The notes: generated by a model from the letters alone, not told the origin. Numbered from the stretch's first letter, positions 24,359-33,095 are shown. The stretch is 64,000 nt of DNA from F23-D06 sp045132055 (GCA_045132055.1 JBGURP010000030.1:1-64000), one strand, 5' to 3'. Numbers and translations are program-made.

Positions 24359-25607
24359 CCTTCAGCGTCACCACCGTCACTACCGCCAAAATCAAGCTGA
24401 TGATAATGAACCTCTGCACAATCTTCGATTCATGCATTCCTTTCTTCTGGAAATGGTGATGCAACGGAGCCATCAGGAAGATGCGGCGACCTTCGCCATA
24501 GCGTTTCTTAGTGTATTTGAAATAGGTTACTTGCGTCATAACCGACAGTGACTGAGCCAAATAAACACCGCACAAAATCGGAATGAGCAGTTCCTTGCGG
24601 ATAATGATACAGGACACCGCTACCACGCCGCCGAGCATCAGGCTGCCCGTGTCGCCCATGAAAATCTGGGCAGGATAGCAATTCCACCAATAGAAGCCGA
24701 TGCAGGCACCGATGACGGCGGAAATGAAGATCACCAACTCGCCGATATTGGGGATATACATGATGTTCAGGTAATCGGCGAACACCACGTTGCCCGACAC
24801 GTAGGCCAGGATAGCGATGCCCACCGCAATGACGGACGTGGTGCCCGTCGCCAAGCCATCCAAACCATCCGTCAGGTTGGCGCCATTGGACACGGCAGCG
24901 ATAATGAAGACCACCACCAGGATAAACACGATGAATGACCACTTGCCGGTCTTGTCGCCGAGCCAACGCGTGAACCACGCATAATCCAACTCATTGTTCT
25001 TCACGAACGGGATGGTGGTTTTGGTGGAATGATGCGGCTCACCGAATATTTTGGGCGTCTGTGCACTCTCCTGGTTCTCCACGGAAAGAGCAGACTCTAT
25101 GGGGGTCATCACAGGCTTCGTAGCCACTTTCTCGCAAATCATGGCATCGGGATGGAAATACATCACCAAACCCACGCCGAGGCCTAACACAATCTGGCCC
25201 AGCATCTTCTTGCGCGGCGACAAACCCTCTTTATTTTTCTTGAAAACTTTGATATAATCATCCATGAAACCGAGGAAGCCCAGCCATAATGTGGTGAAAA
25301 TCATCAACAGCACGTAGATGTTCTTCAGGTCACACACCAGCAAGACGGGAATCAGGATAGCGGCGATGATGATGAGGCCACCCATTGTGGGCGTGCCGGC
25401 CTTCTCGCTCTGCCCGGCCAGTCCCAGATCGCGCACCGTCTCCCCTATCTGCTTTCTTTTCAGATATTGGATGAAATATTTGCCAATGAAAATGGAAATG
25501 ATTAAAGACAGCACCAATGCCGTGGCCGACCGGAACGAGATATACTGGAACATACCCGATCCGGGAAGTCCGATTTGATGCAGCCATTTGAAGAGATAGT
25601 ATAACAT
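24351..25607 (-). CDS. mraY: Phospho-N-acetylmuramoyl-pentapeptide-transferase
   Basis: This 418-residue integral membrane enzyme makes lipid I from UDP-MurNAc-pentapeptide and undecaprenyl phosphate. It has GTPTMGGLIII near residue 72, the catalytic aspartates in LGFMDDYIKV near 115 and NLTDGLDGLATGT near 245, QIFMGDTGSLMLGG near 316, and the C-terminal LMAPLHHHFQKKGMHE near 380. A long hydrophilic loop (about 160-215) between two helices is usual in Bacteroidota MraY. It lies between murE and the MurD remnant, in normal dcw order. Its TGA stop is embedded in a heptamer repeat. Confidence 0.96.
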   Translation of the reverse strand: MLYYLFKWLHQIGLPGSGMFQYISFRSATALVLSLIISIFIGKYFIQYLKRKQIGETVRDLGLAGQSEKAGTPTMGGLIIIAAILIPVLLVCDLKNIYVLLMIFTTLWLGFLGFMDDYIKVFKKNKEGLSPRKKMLGQIVLGLGVGLVMYFHPDAMICEKVATKPVMTPIESALSVENQESAQTPKIFGEPHHSTKTTIPFVKNNELDYAWFTRWLGDKTGKWSFIVFILVVVFIIAAVSNGANLTDGLDGLATGTTSVIAVGIAILAYVSGNVVFADYLNIMYIPNIGELVIFISAVIGACIGFYWWNCYPAQIFMGDTGSLMLGGVVAVSCIIIRKELLIPILCGVYLAQSLSVMTQVTYFKYTKKRYGEGRRIFLMAPLHHHFQKKGMHESKIVQRFIIISLILAVVTVVTLKVR

Positions 25608-25608
25608 G

Positions 25609-25780
25609 TTAGGTTAATGGGGTTTATAGGGTGAAGGGGGTTAATGAGGTTAATGAGGTGAAAGGGGTTATTTTTTGGGTAGAGTTAATTGGCTTAGGGG
25701 TTTTAATTCCCCTTCTATTGTAGAAGGGGTGGCCGAAGGCCGGGGTAGTAATATGGATAATAGATTAGGAGATTAGGAGA
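25609..25780. repeat. Repeat cluster between murE and mraY
   Basis: Positions 25609-25672 are a period-9 array (GTTAATGAG-type). Positions 25705-25757 are a compact double hairpin: CCCCTTCT/AGAAGGGG, then GGCC/GGCC around GAA, then GGGGTAGTAATATGG. Positions 25761-25783 are AGATTAGG octamers that run into the murE TAA stop. No gene is present. Confidence 0.7.
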
Positions 25781-27259
25781 TTAAGGTTCAAAGTTCATTT
25801 TCACCTCTTCGGTATCGTCGAAGTGGTGTTTGACGTGGTTGATTTCCTGGTAGTTCTCGTGTCCTTTGCCAGCAACGAGCAGTACGCCAGTGGGTTGCAG
25901 GAGCATACAGGCCGTGCGAATGGCTTCGCGGCGGTTCTCGATCACGAGGGTGTTCTTGCGTTTGGCGGCGGGCACGCCCACAAGCATATCTTCCAAGATG
26001 GCCGCGGGCTCCTCAGTACGCGGATTGTCGGAAGTGAGAATCACGCGGTTGCTGTACTTGCACGCAATGGCCGCCATCTCAGGACGTTTGGTCTTGTCGC
26101 GGTCGCCGCCACAGCCCACCACGGTGATGACCTCAGCCTTGCGACAGGTAACCTCCAGAATGGTGGTCAGCACATTCTCCAACGCGTCCGGCGTGTGCGC
26201 ATAATCGACAATGGCCGTCGCGCCGTCGCCACGATGAATCAACTGGAAACGGCCGGCCGCACTCTCCAACAGGCTCATCTGCATCAGCACCTCGTCCTCC
26301 GGCATGCCCAACAACACTGCTGCGCCGTAAATAGCCAACAGATTGTACGCGTTGAACTTACCGCTCAGCTTGAAATAGACCTCGCGGTCGTTGATGCGCA
26401 TCTGCAAGCCCTTGAAACTGTCGTCCAAGATTAAGCCTTTGAAGTCGGCCGCCGTCAGTAAACTATAGGTGCTGATTTTTGCGCGGCTGTTCTGCACCAT
26501 CACACGCCCGTTCTTGTCATCCACATTGGTGAGCGCAAACGCGCTCTTGGGCAGGTGGTCGAAGAAAGCCTTCTTGGCCGCGATATAGTTGGCAAAAGTC
26601 TTGTGGAAGTCCAGATGATCGTGCGTGATGTTGCTAAAGATGCCACCCGCAAACTGCAGTCCGGCAATACGATGCTGGCATACGGAATGGGAGCTGACCT
26701 CCATGAAGCAGTACTCGCAGCCGGCGTCCACCATCTTCCGAAGCAAAGCGTTCAGCTCCACTGCATCGGGCGTGGTGTGCGTGGCGGGAATCTCCTCCCA
26801 GCCCACCTTGTTCACGATGGTGGAGAGCAAACCAGCCTGATGGCCCAACTGCATGAAGAGTTTGTGCAGCAGCGTCACGGTCGTGGTCTTGCCATTGGTG
26901 CCCGTGATGCCCACCAATTTGAGCTTGCGGCTCGGGTGTCCATAGAAGGCAGAAGCTAAGTTGCCCAACGCCACCGTGCTGTCAGCCACCTTCACGTAAG
27001 TGACCTCCGGAGCCAGCGACTGCGGCAACTCCTCGCACACAATCACCTTGCCGCCCTGCTCTATCACCTGGCCGATGAACTTGTGCCCATCGGTCTGCGT
27101 GCCGCGCTGTGCTACGTACAACATCCCCTCGCCGGGCATGGCAGAGGCCGTCACCTTGCGGGAATCAAAGGTCACCGACGTCACGTTCACCTGCTCGCTG
27201 CCGACCAGTTCGTAGCGTTTCAGGGATTTCAGTAATTGGGTTAATGGTTTTGGGTTCAA
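25781..27259 (-). CDS. murE: UDP-MurNAc-L-Ala-D-Glu:meso-diaminopimelate ligase
   Basis: This 492-residue ligase adds the third amino acid of the peptidoglycan stem. The N-terminal domain carries FDSRKV and GTQTDGHKFI. The ATP-binding GITGTNGKTTTVTLLHKL lies near residue 116, and the central domain has SSHSVCQHRI and the KYNF-like SGKFNAYNLLAIYGAA segment. DNPR at residues 411-414 (TSDNPRTEEP) marks meso-diaminopimelate rather than lysine as substrate. AGKGHENYQE closes the C-terminal domain. The start codon is a TTG at 27259: no ATG lies upstream before an in-frame stop, and this N-terminus matches the family. It follows ftsI by 27 nt. Confidence 0.95.
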   Translation of the reverse strand: MNPKPLTQLLKSLKRYELVGSEQVNVTSVTFDSRKVTASAMPGEGMLYVAQRGTQTDGHKFIGQVIEQGGKVIVCEELPQSLAPEVTYVKVADSTVALGNLASAFYGHPSRKLKLVGITGTNGKTTTVTLLHKLFMQLGHQAGLLSTIVNKVGWEEIPATHTTPDAVELNALLRKMVDAGCEYCFMEVSSHSVCQHRIAGLQFAGGIFSNITHDHLDFHKTFANYIAAKKAFFDHLPKSAFALTNVDDKNGRVMVQNSRAKISTYSLLTAADFKGLILDDSFKGLQMRINDREVYFKLSGKFNAYNLLAIYGAAVLLGMPEDEVLMQMSLLESAAGRFQLIHRGDGATAIVDYAHTPDALENVLTTILEVTCRKAEVITVVGCGGDRDKTKRPEMAAIACKYSNRVILTSDNPRTEEPAAILEDMLVGVPAAKRKNTLVIENRREAIRTACMLLQPTGVLLVAGKGHENYQEINHVKHHFDDTEEVKMNFEP

Positions 27260-27286
27260 TTTATCTCGGTTTTAGTGTGTTCAACA

Positions 27287-29563
27287 TCATTCTAAATACA
27301 ACTTCACGGTCTTGCTCGCCGCATCATACACCTGCGTCTTCACAGTGCCACGGCCGACAACGGAAACTTTGTAGCCTGCCCGCATGAGCTCCGTAACCGC
27401 ATCCGAGGCAATCATGTTCTGAACATTCGGCACGCCCTCGACTTTGCCCAGCGGCACAGACTTCACCACAGGGATGGTCTTGCTCACCTTGCCGTCCTTA
27501 TCCTTGGTCTTCTCCGGCAACACCACCAAGTAGCGCGAGTTGGTCTCGTACGCCACCGTGTCGTAGCCCATCTTGGCCAATATCTTGTTGAAATAGCGCT
27601 TGTTCACCGGACTGGTGGTCAACACCGGCTTCACGGGATACTCCGTAATGCTGTGCATGGCACTGAAATTATTGCTATTCAGGATACTACGCGCAATCTT
27701 GCCGAAGACATCCACCGCCACCTCACTGTGCTGCGGCACGTTGTACATATAGACAATCGCGGTATATTTGGGGTTGTCCTTCGGGAAATAGCCGCAGAAG
27801 GAAACTGCGTTGCGGTCGTAGTTATAAGCGCCGCGCTCCTGGTCCCAGATGTCGCGGGTACCAGTCTTGCCGGCAAACGGGCAGGTGGAATCCTTGTAGC
27901 GACGCCCCGTGCCATAGCGGCCCCACACCACGCTGTCCAAGTAGGCGCGCGCTTTCTTCAGCGTCGCCTGCGACACCATCTGCTCCATCAGCACCTGCGG
28001 GTCAAAAGTCTGGATGGTGTCAAACTCGTTAGTGATGTACTTCACGAACAGCGGGGCCATCATCTTGCCGTCGTTGGCGATGGCATTGTAATAGATGAGC
28101 GTCCGCAGGATGGGGATGTTGAAGCCTGCGCCGAAGCACGTGCCGTAGTAGTTGTCGAAACGGCCATCATTGCGGATGCCGGCGGGCATCAGGTCGCCCA
28201 ACTGCGTGTGGATGGTATCGAAGAAGCCGAACTTAGCCAACTGTGCGCGATAGGAAGCGAAATTCCTCATGCCGTACGCATCAAAAATCATGGAGGCAAT
28301 ACCGATGTTGGAGGAACGCTGGAAAATCTCGTTCGGCGCGCCCAACGTCTCTCCATGCACCTTGCTGTCGCTCTTGGCCTTGGAAATATAGCTGCCCGAT
28401 TTCGTCGGAACCTTGAAAGTATGGTTGAACATCGGATAGATGCAGGCCGTATCGTTGGATTTCTTCTCCATGAAAGCCAATAACGACGCCAACTTGAACG
28501 TTGATCCCGGCTCCACCTTGGCATTGAGGGCATACTCCATGCTCTCGCTGTAATAGGTGGTGGCGCCCGGCGTACGACGCAGATTGGAAATGGCCTTGAT
28601 TTCTCCCGTCTTGGTCTCCATCACAATCACGCAGCCCCACTCGGCATTCAACTCTTCCAGCTTCTTGCTCAGCTCGTTGTGCACGGCGTTCTGGATCTCC
28701 AGATTCAGCGTAGTATGGATATTGTGACCATCTACCGGATCGATGCGGTCCTTGAGCGGCACCACAGCATGGTTCAGCTCCAAATATTTCTTGCTGCCCT
28801 CCTCGCCGGCCAACACATCGTTCATGAAGTACTCCAAGCCATATTGGCGATCGCCGTCGTTCATACCTAAGGTGCGGCGGCCCATCTCCCCGTACGGGTT
28901 GATACGCACCGGCCACGGCACAAAATTGATAAAACGGCTAAAACTCAATGTATCAATCACATCACCCGTCTTGCGATCCACCTTTTTCTTCATCATACAG
29001 GGCAGATGCTTGATGTAAGCCGTGTCGATGGAGGTAATCCACTGGTGTTCGTTCCAAAGCTTGGCCGGGAACACCGTGATATAATGCTTGTTTTTGTAGT
29101 TCTTGGTGAAAAGATTGTAGTAGTGTTTCTCGGAATATTGCGGGAAACGGTCTTTGAACTGCTTATAGAAACCCTCAGCCAACTGCTTTAGTATCTGATC
29201 CGTCTCTGCATCGCTGTATTTGGAAGTGGCATACTCCTTGGCGAAAGCCTTTCCGTCGAAGGCCACCTCGAACACCGTGTAATTGCCCATCAGCAGACGG
29301 CCATGATCGTCGTAAATCTCGCCGCGCTCGGGACGGAGCGTATTCTCGCGCACAAAACAGTTGCACGTGGAATCGACATTGTCCTCCCAACCCTCCACCG
29401 TGGTATCCACACACTCCTTGCCCGTGCCGGAAGCCAACGCACTCTCGAAAAACGAGAGATAGCAAATCTTCACCACACAGGCAATGCCCAACAGCAACAC
29501 GCCAATGCGCACCACTGTCATTCGCACAGCACTCACTCCGGTATTCTTGTCGTTAGGATTCAT
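27287..29563 (-). CDS. ftsI: Septal penicillin-binding protein (FtsI/PBP2-type transpeptidase) with C-terminal PASTA domain
   Basis: This 758-residue class B PBP cross-links septal peptidoglycan. An N-terminal membrane anchor (about 18-40) precedes the dimerisation/pedestal domain (RPERGEIYDDHGRLLMGNYTVFEVAF near 77-102). The transpeptidase has Ser354 and Lys357 in EPGSTFKLAS, the SxN box in RSSNIGIAS and Lys566 in AGKTGTRD. The last 60 residues (about 698-758, GVPNVQNMIASDAVTELMRAGYKVSVVG) form one PASTA domain, as is usual for Bacteroidota FtsI. It is preceded by the ftsL-like gene and followed by murE in the standard dcw order. Confidence 0.95.
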   Translation of the reverse strand: MNPNDKNTGVSAVRMTVVRIGVLLLGIACVVKICYLSFFESALASGTGKECVDTTVEGWEDNVDSTCNCFVRENTLRPERGEIYDDHGRLLMGNYTVFEVAFDGKAFAKEYATSKYSDAETDQILKQLAEGFYKQFKDRFPQYSEKHYYNLFTKNYKNKHYITVFPAKLWNEHQWITSIDTAYIKHLPCMMKKKVDRKTGDVIDTLSFSRFINFVPWPVRINPYGEMGRRTLGMNDGDRQYGLEYFMNDVLAGEEGSKKYLELNHAVVPLKDRIDPVDGHNIHTTLNLEIQNAVHNELSKKLEELNAEWGCVIVMETKTGEIKAISNLRRTPGATTYYSESMEYALNAKVEPGSTFKLASLLAFMEKKSNDTACIYPMFNHTFKVPTKSGSYISKAKSDSKVHGETLGAPNEIFQRSSNIGIASMIFDAYGMRNFASYRAQLAKFGFFDTIHTQLGDLMPAGIRNDGRFDNYYGTCFGAGFNIPILRTLIYYNAIANDGKMMAPLFVKYITNEFDTIQTFDPQVLMEQMVSQATLKKARAYLDSVVWGRYGTGRRYKDSTCPFAGKTGTRDIWDQERGAYNYDRNAVSFCGYFPKDNPKYTAIVYMYNVPQHSEVAVDVFGKIARSILNSNNFSAMHSITEYPVKPVLTTSPVNKRYFNKILAKMGYDTVAYETNSRYLVVLPEKTKDKDGKVSKTIPVVKSVPLGKVEGVPNVQNMIASDAVTELMRAGYKVSVVGRGTVKTQVYDAASKTVKLYLE

Positions 29564-29594
29564 AGGGTGAAAGGGGATTTATGGGGTATTTATT

Positions 29595-29672
29595 AATCTT
29601 CTAATCTATTAATCTATAATCTTCTAATCTCCTCATCTCTAATCTCTAATCTCTCATCTCTCATCTCTCATC
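29595..29672. repeat. Heptamer array that encodes the end of ftsL
   Basis: TCTAATC/TCTATAATC-type units change into TCTCATC units. On the minus strand (GATGAGA)n supplies the final Asp-Glu-Arg codons and the TGA stop of the ftsL-like gene (29661-29663). Confidence 0.75.
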
Positions 29673-30062
29673 CTTCCTCCACCACTTCCTCTTCTCCTTC
29701 GCTTCTCTCTTCACTCGTATCGTATAGTTCCGTTCCTCGTTCAGCACATAGCCGCGGTCCTGCATCTTCTGGATCAGAATCTGGTTCTCTTCGTAGGGGA
29801 TGAACTGGTTGTTGGCCTTGAGACGGCTCAGTTCCGCCTTGTACTGGTTCTCCAGCTTCGCGATTTTCTTCTTCTTCTCCTGGATGCGCTGCTCGCTGAC
29901 CACCATCACGGCCATCAGCACCAGCACGAAGACCACATACGGGTACCAACGGCGCATCTGACGGCTGAGCAGGAACTCGCCGCCAAACACGTCCTTGAGC
30001 ACTTTGGACCATCCCCGTCGCTCCTGACTGGGATTCTCTTCGTTATGGGTTGTGGATCTCAT
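29661..30062 (-). CDS. ftsL: FtsL-like cell division protein
   Basis: This 133-residue bitopic protein has a basic cytoplasmic N-terminus (about 1-40) and one transmembrane helix (about 41-57, YPYVVFVLVLMAVMVVS). A short coiled coil follows (about 58-95, EQRIQEKKKKIAKLENQYKAELSRLKANN), then a basic tail. This layout, together with its place between rsmH and ftsI, identifies it as the Bacteroidota FtsL equivalent, which with FtsB/FtsQ activates FtsWI. Its ATG overlaps the end of rsmH by 20 nt. The basic C-terminus (REAKEKRKWWRKDER) is unusual, and its last three codons come from a heptamer repeat. Confidence 0.85.
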   Translation of the reverse strand: MRSTTHNEENPSQERRGWSKVLKDVFGGEFLLSRQMRRWYPYVVFVLVLMAVMVVSEQRIQEKKKKIAKLENQYKAELSRLKANNQFIPYEENQILIQKMQDRGYVLNEERNYTIRVKREAKEKRKWWRKDER

Positions 30063-30972
30063 GAGGCGTTACGATTATCTTTTCCGCCACGCGCAGTTTC
30101 GCGCTGCGCGCACGGGGGTTGGTTAAGGTTTCTTCTGGGTCAGGTGTAATGGCTTTCCGGCTGATGAGTTTGAACGGTGTGAGCGGATTGCCGAAAAAAT
30201 CCTTCTCCACCTCGCCGGTCAGGTTGCCGGCACGCATGAAGTTCTTCACCATGCGGTCCTCCAACGAATGGTAGGCGATGACCACCAGCCTTCCGCCGGG
30301 ATTCAACGCCGCCGTCGTCTGCAACAGAAAAGACTCCAGCACCTCCATCTCCTTGTTCACTTCGACACGGAGGGCTTGGAAAATCTTCGACAGGTACTTG
30401 TTTTCTTTCCCTTTCGGCAGACAGGACTTCAAAACATCTGCCAGCTGAAGGGTCGTCTCGATGGGCTGTTCTGCACGCATCTTCACAATCTGGCGGGCCA
30501 GCCGGCGACCTTCCGTGAGTTCGCCATAGGTGTAAAACACGCGACTGAGCTGCGCCTCATCATAGTTGTTCACCACCTCACGCGCGGAGTCGCCTACCTG
30601 GGCGTTCATGCGCATGTCCAACACACCCTCCTTGCTGTAGGAAAAACCCCTGTCGGGCGTGTCGATCTGATGGGAGGAGACCCCAAGGTCGGCCAAAATG
30701 CCGTCCACGGGATACATATTATAGTATTGTAGAAAACGTGTCAGGTTCTTGAAATTGGAAGGGACAAACTGGAAACGGGCATCTTCCGGGATATTGGCGC
30801 GACTGTCCGCATCCTGATCGAAAGCGATGAGCCGGCCGTTGGCATCCAACTTGTCCAAAATGGCACGGGAATGGCCACCGCCACCGAAGGTGACATCCAC
30901 GTAAGTGCCCGACGGGTTCCAAACCAGATGATCCACGGAAGCGTGCAACAGAACGGGGTTATGATAACTCAT
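30043..30972 (-). CDS. rsmH: 16S rRNA (cytosine1402-N4)-methyltransferase
   Basis: This 309-residue SAM-dependent enzyme methylates C1402 in the decoding centre. It begins SYHNPVLLHASVDHLVW; motif I is VDVTFGGGGHSRAIL near residues 27-41. DGILADLGVSSHQID and the FSYSKEGVLDMRM segment follow, and near 225 there is VVIAYHSLEDRMVKNFMR. I chose the ATG at 30972 over a GTG two codons upstream. The start overlaps the end of mraZ by 14 nt, so the two are translationally coupled. Confidence 0.96.
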   Translation of the reverse strand: MSYHNPVLLHASVDHLVWNPSGTYVDVTFGGGGHSRAILDKLDANGRLIAFDQDADSRANIPEDARFQFVPSNFKNLTRFLQYYNMYPVDGILADLGVSSHQIDTPDRGFSYSKEGVLDMRMNAQVGDSAREVVNNYDEAQLSRVFYTYGELTEGRRLARQIVKMRAEQPIETTLQLADVLKSCLPKGKENKYLSKIFQALRVEVNKEMEVLESFLLQTTAALNPGGRLVVIAYHSLEDRMVKNFMRAGNLTGEVEKDFFGNPLTPFKLISRKAITPDPEETLTNPRARSAKLRVAEKIIVTPHEIHNP

Positions 30973-31444
30973 CCGCACCCTCCTTTCCTGTCAGATAATG
31001 GCCTAAATGGATCTCCTCGTTGAGCTTCTCCAATGCCTCCGGCGACATGTCAAAGCGCTCGTGGTACTTCTCGCAGTTCCAAATCTCAATCTTGCCGTTG
31101 TCCAGCAGCAACACAATCTCCTTCTGGATGCCATATTGCTCCATCAACGGCTTGGGAATCACGATACGGTCCTGCGCATCGCACTCCAAGTAGGCGGTGT
31201 TGCGCAGGAAAGCATTACGGTACTGCTTGACAATCGTGAGGTTACGGTCCAAAGAGTTCATGTATGCCATCTGCTCCTCATACGCCTTGGCCGACCAGAG
31301 CATGATGTGCTCGCCGAAGCCGTGCGTCACGTAGAAGGCCTTGCGCTCGTCTTCCGGCAACGCCCTGAGCAACGCCGCAGGCAGTTTCACGCGGCCGCTG
31401 CGCTCGATGGAGACCTCCCAATAACCGTAATCGAAATTTGACAT
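30959..31444 (-). CDS. mraZ: Transcriptional regulator / division-cluster protein MraZ
   Basis: This 161-residue protein has two AbrB-like SpoVT half-repeats (about 8-55, VSIERSGRVKLPAALLRALPEDE; about 85-135, LECDAQDRIVIPKPLMEQYGIQKEIVLLLDNGKIEIWN). MraZ binds the promoter of its own dcw operon in several bacteria and usually represses it. It is first in the cluster, as expected. A perfect palindrome overlaps its promoter (31457-31472) and is a candidate operator. Confidence 0.94.
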   Translation of the reverse strand: MSNFDYGYWEVSIERSGRVKLPAALLRALPEDERKAFYVTHGFGEHIMLWSAKAYEEQMAYMNSLDRNLTIVKQYRNAFLRNTAYLECDAQDRIVIPKPLMEQYGIQKEIVLLLDNGKIEIWNCEKYHERFDMSPEALEKLNEEIHLGHYLTGKEGADELS

Positions 31445-31456
31445 ATTTTTATACTC

Positions 31457-31475
31457 TTTTGGAGTTCCAAAAATA
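31457..31475 (-). promoter_or_regulatory. dcw promoter with overlapping palindrome
   Basis: CAAAAATA (31468-31475) reads TATTTTTG on the minus strand, a -7 box 23 nt upstream of the mraZ ATG. It overlaps the perfect inverted repeat TTTTGGAGTTCCAAAA (31457-31472), which covers the expected transcription start, so a protein bound there would block initiation. Confidence 0.6.
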
Positions 31476-31785
31476 TATTTTTTTCAATATCAATTCCATA
31501 AAATGCTTAAAAAAATTTATTAACACCTATTTTTTAAGATAACTTATTGATTATCAATATGGAAAAAATTGGAAAAATTTTATTCCACATACACGTTATC
31601 AACATTAAACTATTGATAACACGATACTTAAAACCATTTTTCTTCTAACAAAAATAAAATCATTGAAAATCAATTATTTAAGTATAAAGATATGAAATAT
31701 GGGTGTTTATAACTCTCCTGAAAGAGGTAAAATTTCGGAGTTTTTTGGAAAAAAATGGAAAAGTATGGTGGTTTAAATCTTTTTG
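31476..31785. other. AT-rich divergent intergenic region with inverted repeats
   Basis: There is no gene between mraZ and the T9SS plug gene. The region is strongly AT-rich and contains ATTGATTATCAAT (31546-31558) and the exact inverted repeat GTTATCAA...TTGATAAC (31595-31602 and 31613-31620, 10-nt spacer). Both share the half-site TTGAT/ATCAA. A TTATCAACA at 31596-31604 resembles a DnaA box, but one such site is not evidence for an origin. Confidence 0.5.
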
Positions 31786-31793
31786 TACATTTG
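31786..31793 (+). promoter_or_regulatory. -7 promoter box of the T9SS plug gene
   Basis: TACATTTG matches TAnnTTTG and lies 18 nt before the ATG at 31812. Confidence 0.6.
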
Positions 31794-31811
31794 CACTCTA
31801 ATTGTGCCGTT

Positions 31812-33095
31812 ATGAAAAAATCATTGCTACTGTTTTGTTTGGCGTGCCTCTCCGTGTGCGCATACGCCCAGCCTGAAGGCCTCGACCATATCGTGATGGA
31901 GAACAAAGTCTATATGGATGGCATCTCCAGCGTCACCCTGCAACCCATCGGGCAAATGCACCGCGAGCCGGTCATCCAGCTCGGCTCCGGCGACTGGAAC
32001 GCGCTTGCGCTGGGCTTCGACGACCTCAAGGAGGAGAGCCGCTATTTCAAATACACCTTCATCCACTGCACCCACGACTGGCAGGTCTCCGACATGAACC
32101 CCATCGAGTACATCGACGGTTTCATGGAGGATGTGATTGAACAGTACGACCACTCGTTCAACACCATGACGCACTATATCCACTACAGTCTGCAATTCCC
32201 CACCACCGACATGAAAATCACCCGCTCGGGCAATTACATTCTCTTTGTCTATGACGACACGCCCGACAACCCCGTGCTCACGCGCCGCTTCATGGTCATG
32301 GAGCCCGAAGCCGTCGGGATCGAGGGACACGTGCACGCCGCCTCCGATGTCAGCGACCGCTTCACCAAGCAGGAGGTGGATTTCAACATCAACACGGGCA
32401 GCTACCCCATCCGCAACCCGGTCATGACGGTGCACGCCACCATCAAGCAGAACGGGCGCTGGGACAATGCCATCTACGGGCTCACCTACCGCTCGGGCCA
32501 CCCAGGCGGGCTCAGCTTCGACTATGACGACGGGCGCAACACGTTCCCCGGCGGGGCGGAGTTCCGCACCTTCGACATCAGCACCCTGAAGTCCAACGCC
32601 GACCGCATCGTGGGCATCACGTATGTCAATCATGAGAACCAGGCCTACGTGCTGCAGGACGACGCGCGCCCCTTCGGCGCCTACGAGAGCCGCAGCACCA
32701 TGAAGGGCGACTGCTTCTACCGTAACCGCGACATGCAAAACGCCTACTCCGAAGACTACGTCAACACCCACTTCACCCTCAAGAGCAACTTCCCTTTCAC
32801 CGACGGCGATGCGTACGTGTTCGGCGCGCTCACCGACTGGCAAATTAAGCCCGAGGCCAAGCTGAAATACAACCAAACGTACCAATATTGGGAAACCGAC
32901 TTCCTCATCAAACAGGGCATGTACAACTACCAGTATGTTTATGTGCCCCGCGGCAGCAACCTCATCGATGCCACCTACATCGAGGGGAGCCACTTCGAGA
33001 CCCTGAACGACTACACCGTCTTCATCTATTTCCGAGAGGAAGGCACCTCCTACGACAAGCTCATCGGGATGCGAGTTCTATCCCTTGGGGAATAA
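31812..33095 (+). CDS. Type IX secretion system plug protein (DUF5103 family)
   Basis: This 427-residue secreted protein (signal peptide KKSLLLFCLACLSVCAYAQ) belongs to the DUF5103/T9SS plug family. Typical stretches are IGQMHREPVIQLGSGDWNALALGFDDLKEESRYFKYTFIHCTHDWQ (about 35-85), TRSGNYILFVYDDTPDNPVLTRRFMV (about 136-162), the FPGGAEFRTFDI segment, and a C-terminal FTLKSNFPFTDGDAYVFGALTDWQ sandwich domain. In the solved T9SS translocon this plug closes the periplasmic side of the SprA/Sov channel. Family assignment is strong; the exact role in this organism is inferred. The ATG chosen follows a -7 box. Confidence 0.85.
   Translation: MKKSLLLFCLACLSVCAYAQPEGLDHIVMENKVYMDGISSVTLQPIGQMHREPVIQLGSGDWNALALGFDDLKEESRYFKYTFIHCTHDWQVSDMNPIEYIDGFMEDVIEQYDHSFNTMTHYIHYSLQFPTTDMKITRSGNYILFVYDDTPDNPVLTRRFMVMEPEAVGIEGHVHAASDVSDRFTKQEVDFNINTGSYPIRNPVMTVHATIKQNGRWDNAIYGLTYRSGHPGGLSFDYDDGRNTFPGGAEFRTFDISTLKSNADRIVGITYVNHENQAYVLQDDARPFGAYESRSTMKGDCFYRNRDMQNAYSEDYVNTHFTLKSNFPFTDGDAYVFGALTDWQIKPEAKLKYNQTYQYWETDFLIKQGMYNYQYVYVPRGSNLIDATYIEGSHFETLNDYTVFIYFREEGTSYDKLIGMRVLSLGE

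Noticed and set aside
24351..24459. A frameshifted N-terminal part of murD hidden in the mraY-murD gap
   Set aside because: The gap is only 57 bp and consists of repeats, and the adjacent coding sequence is clearly mraY.
31546..31620. Replication origin next to mraZ
   Set aside because: There is only one weak DnaA-box-like 9-mer, no cluster, and no dnaA or dnaN nearby.
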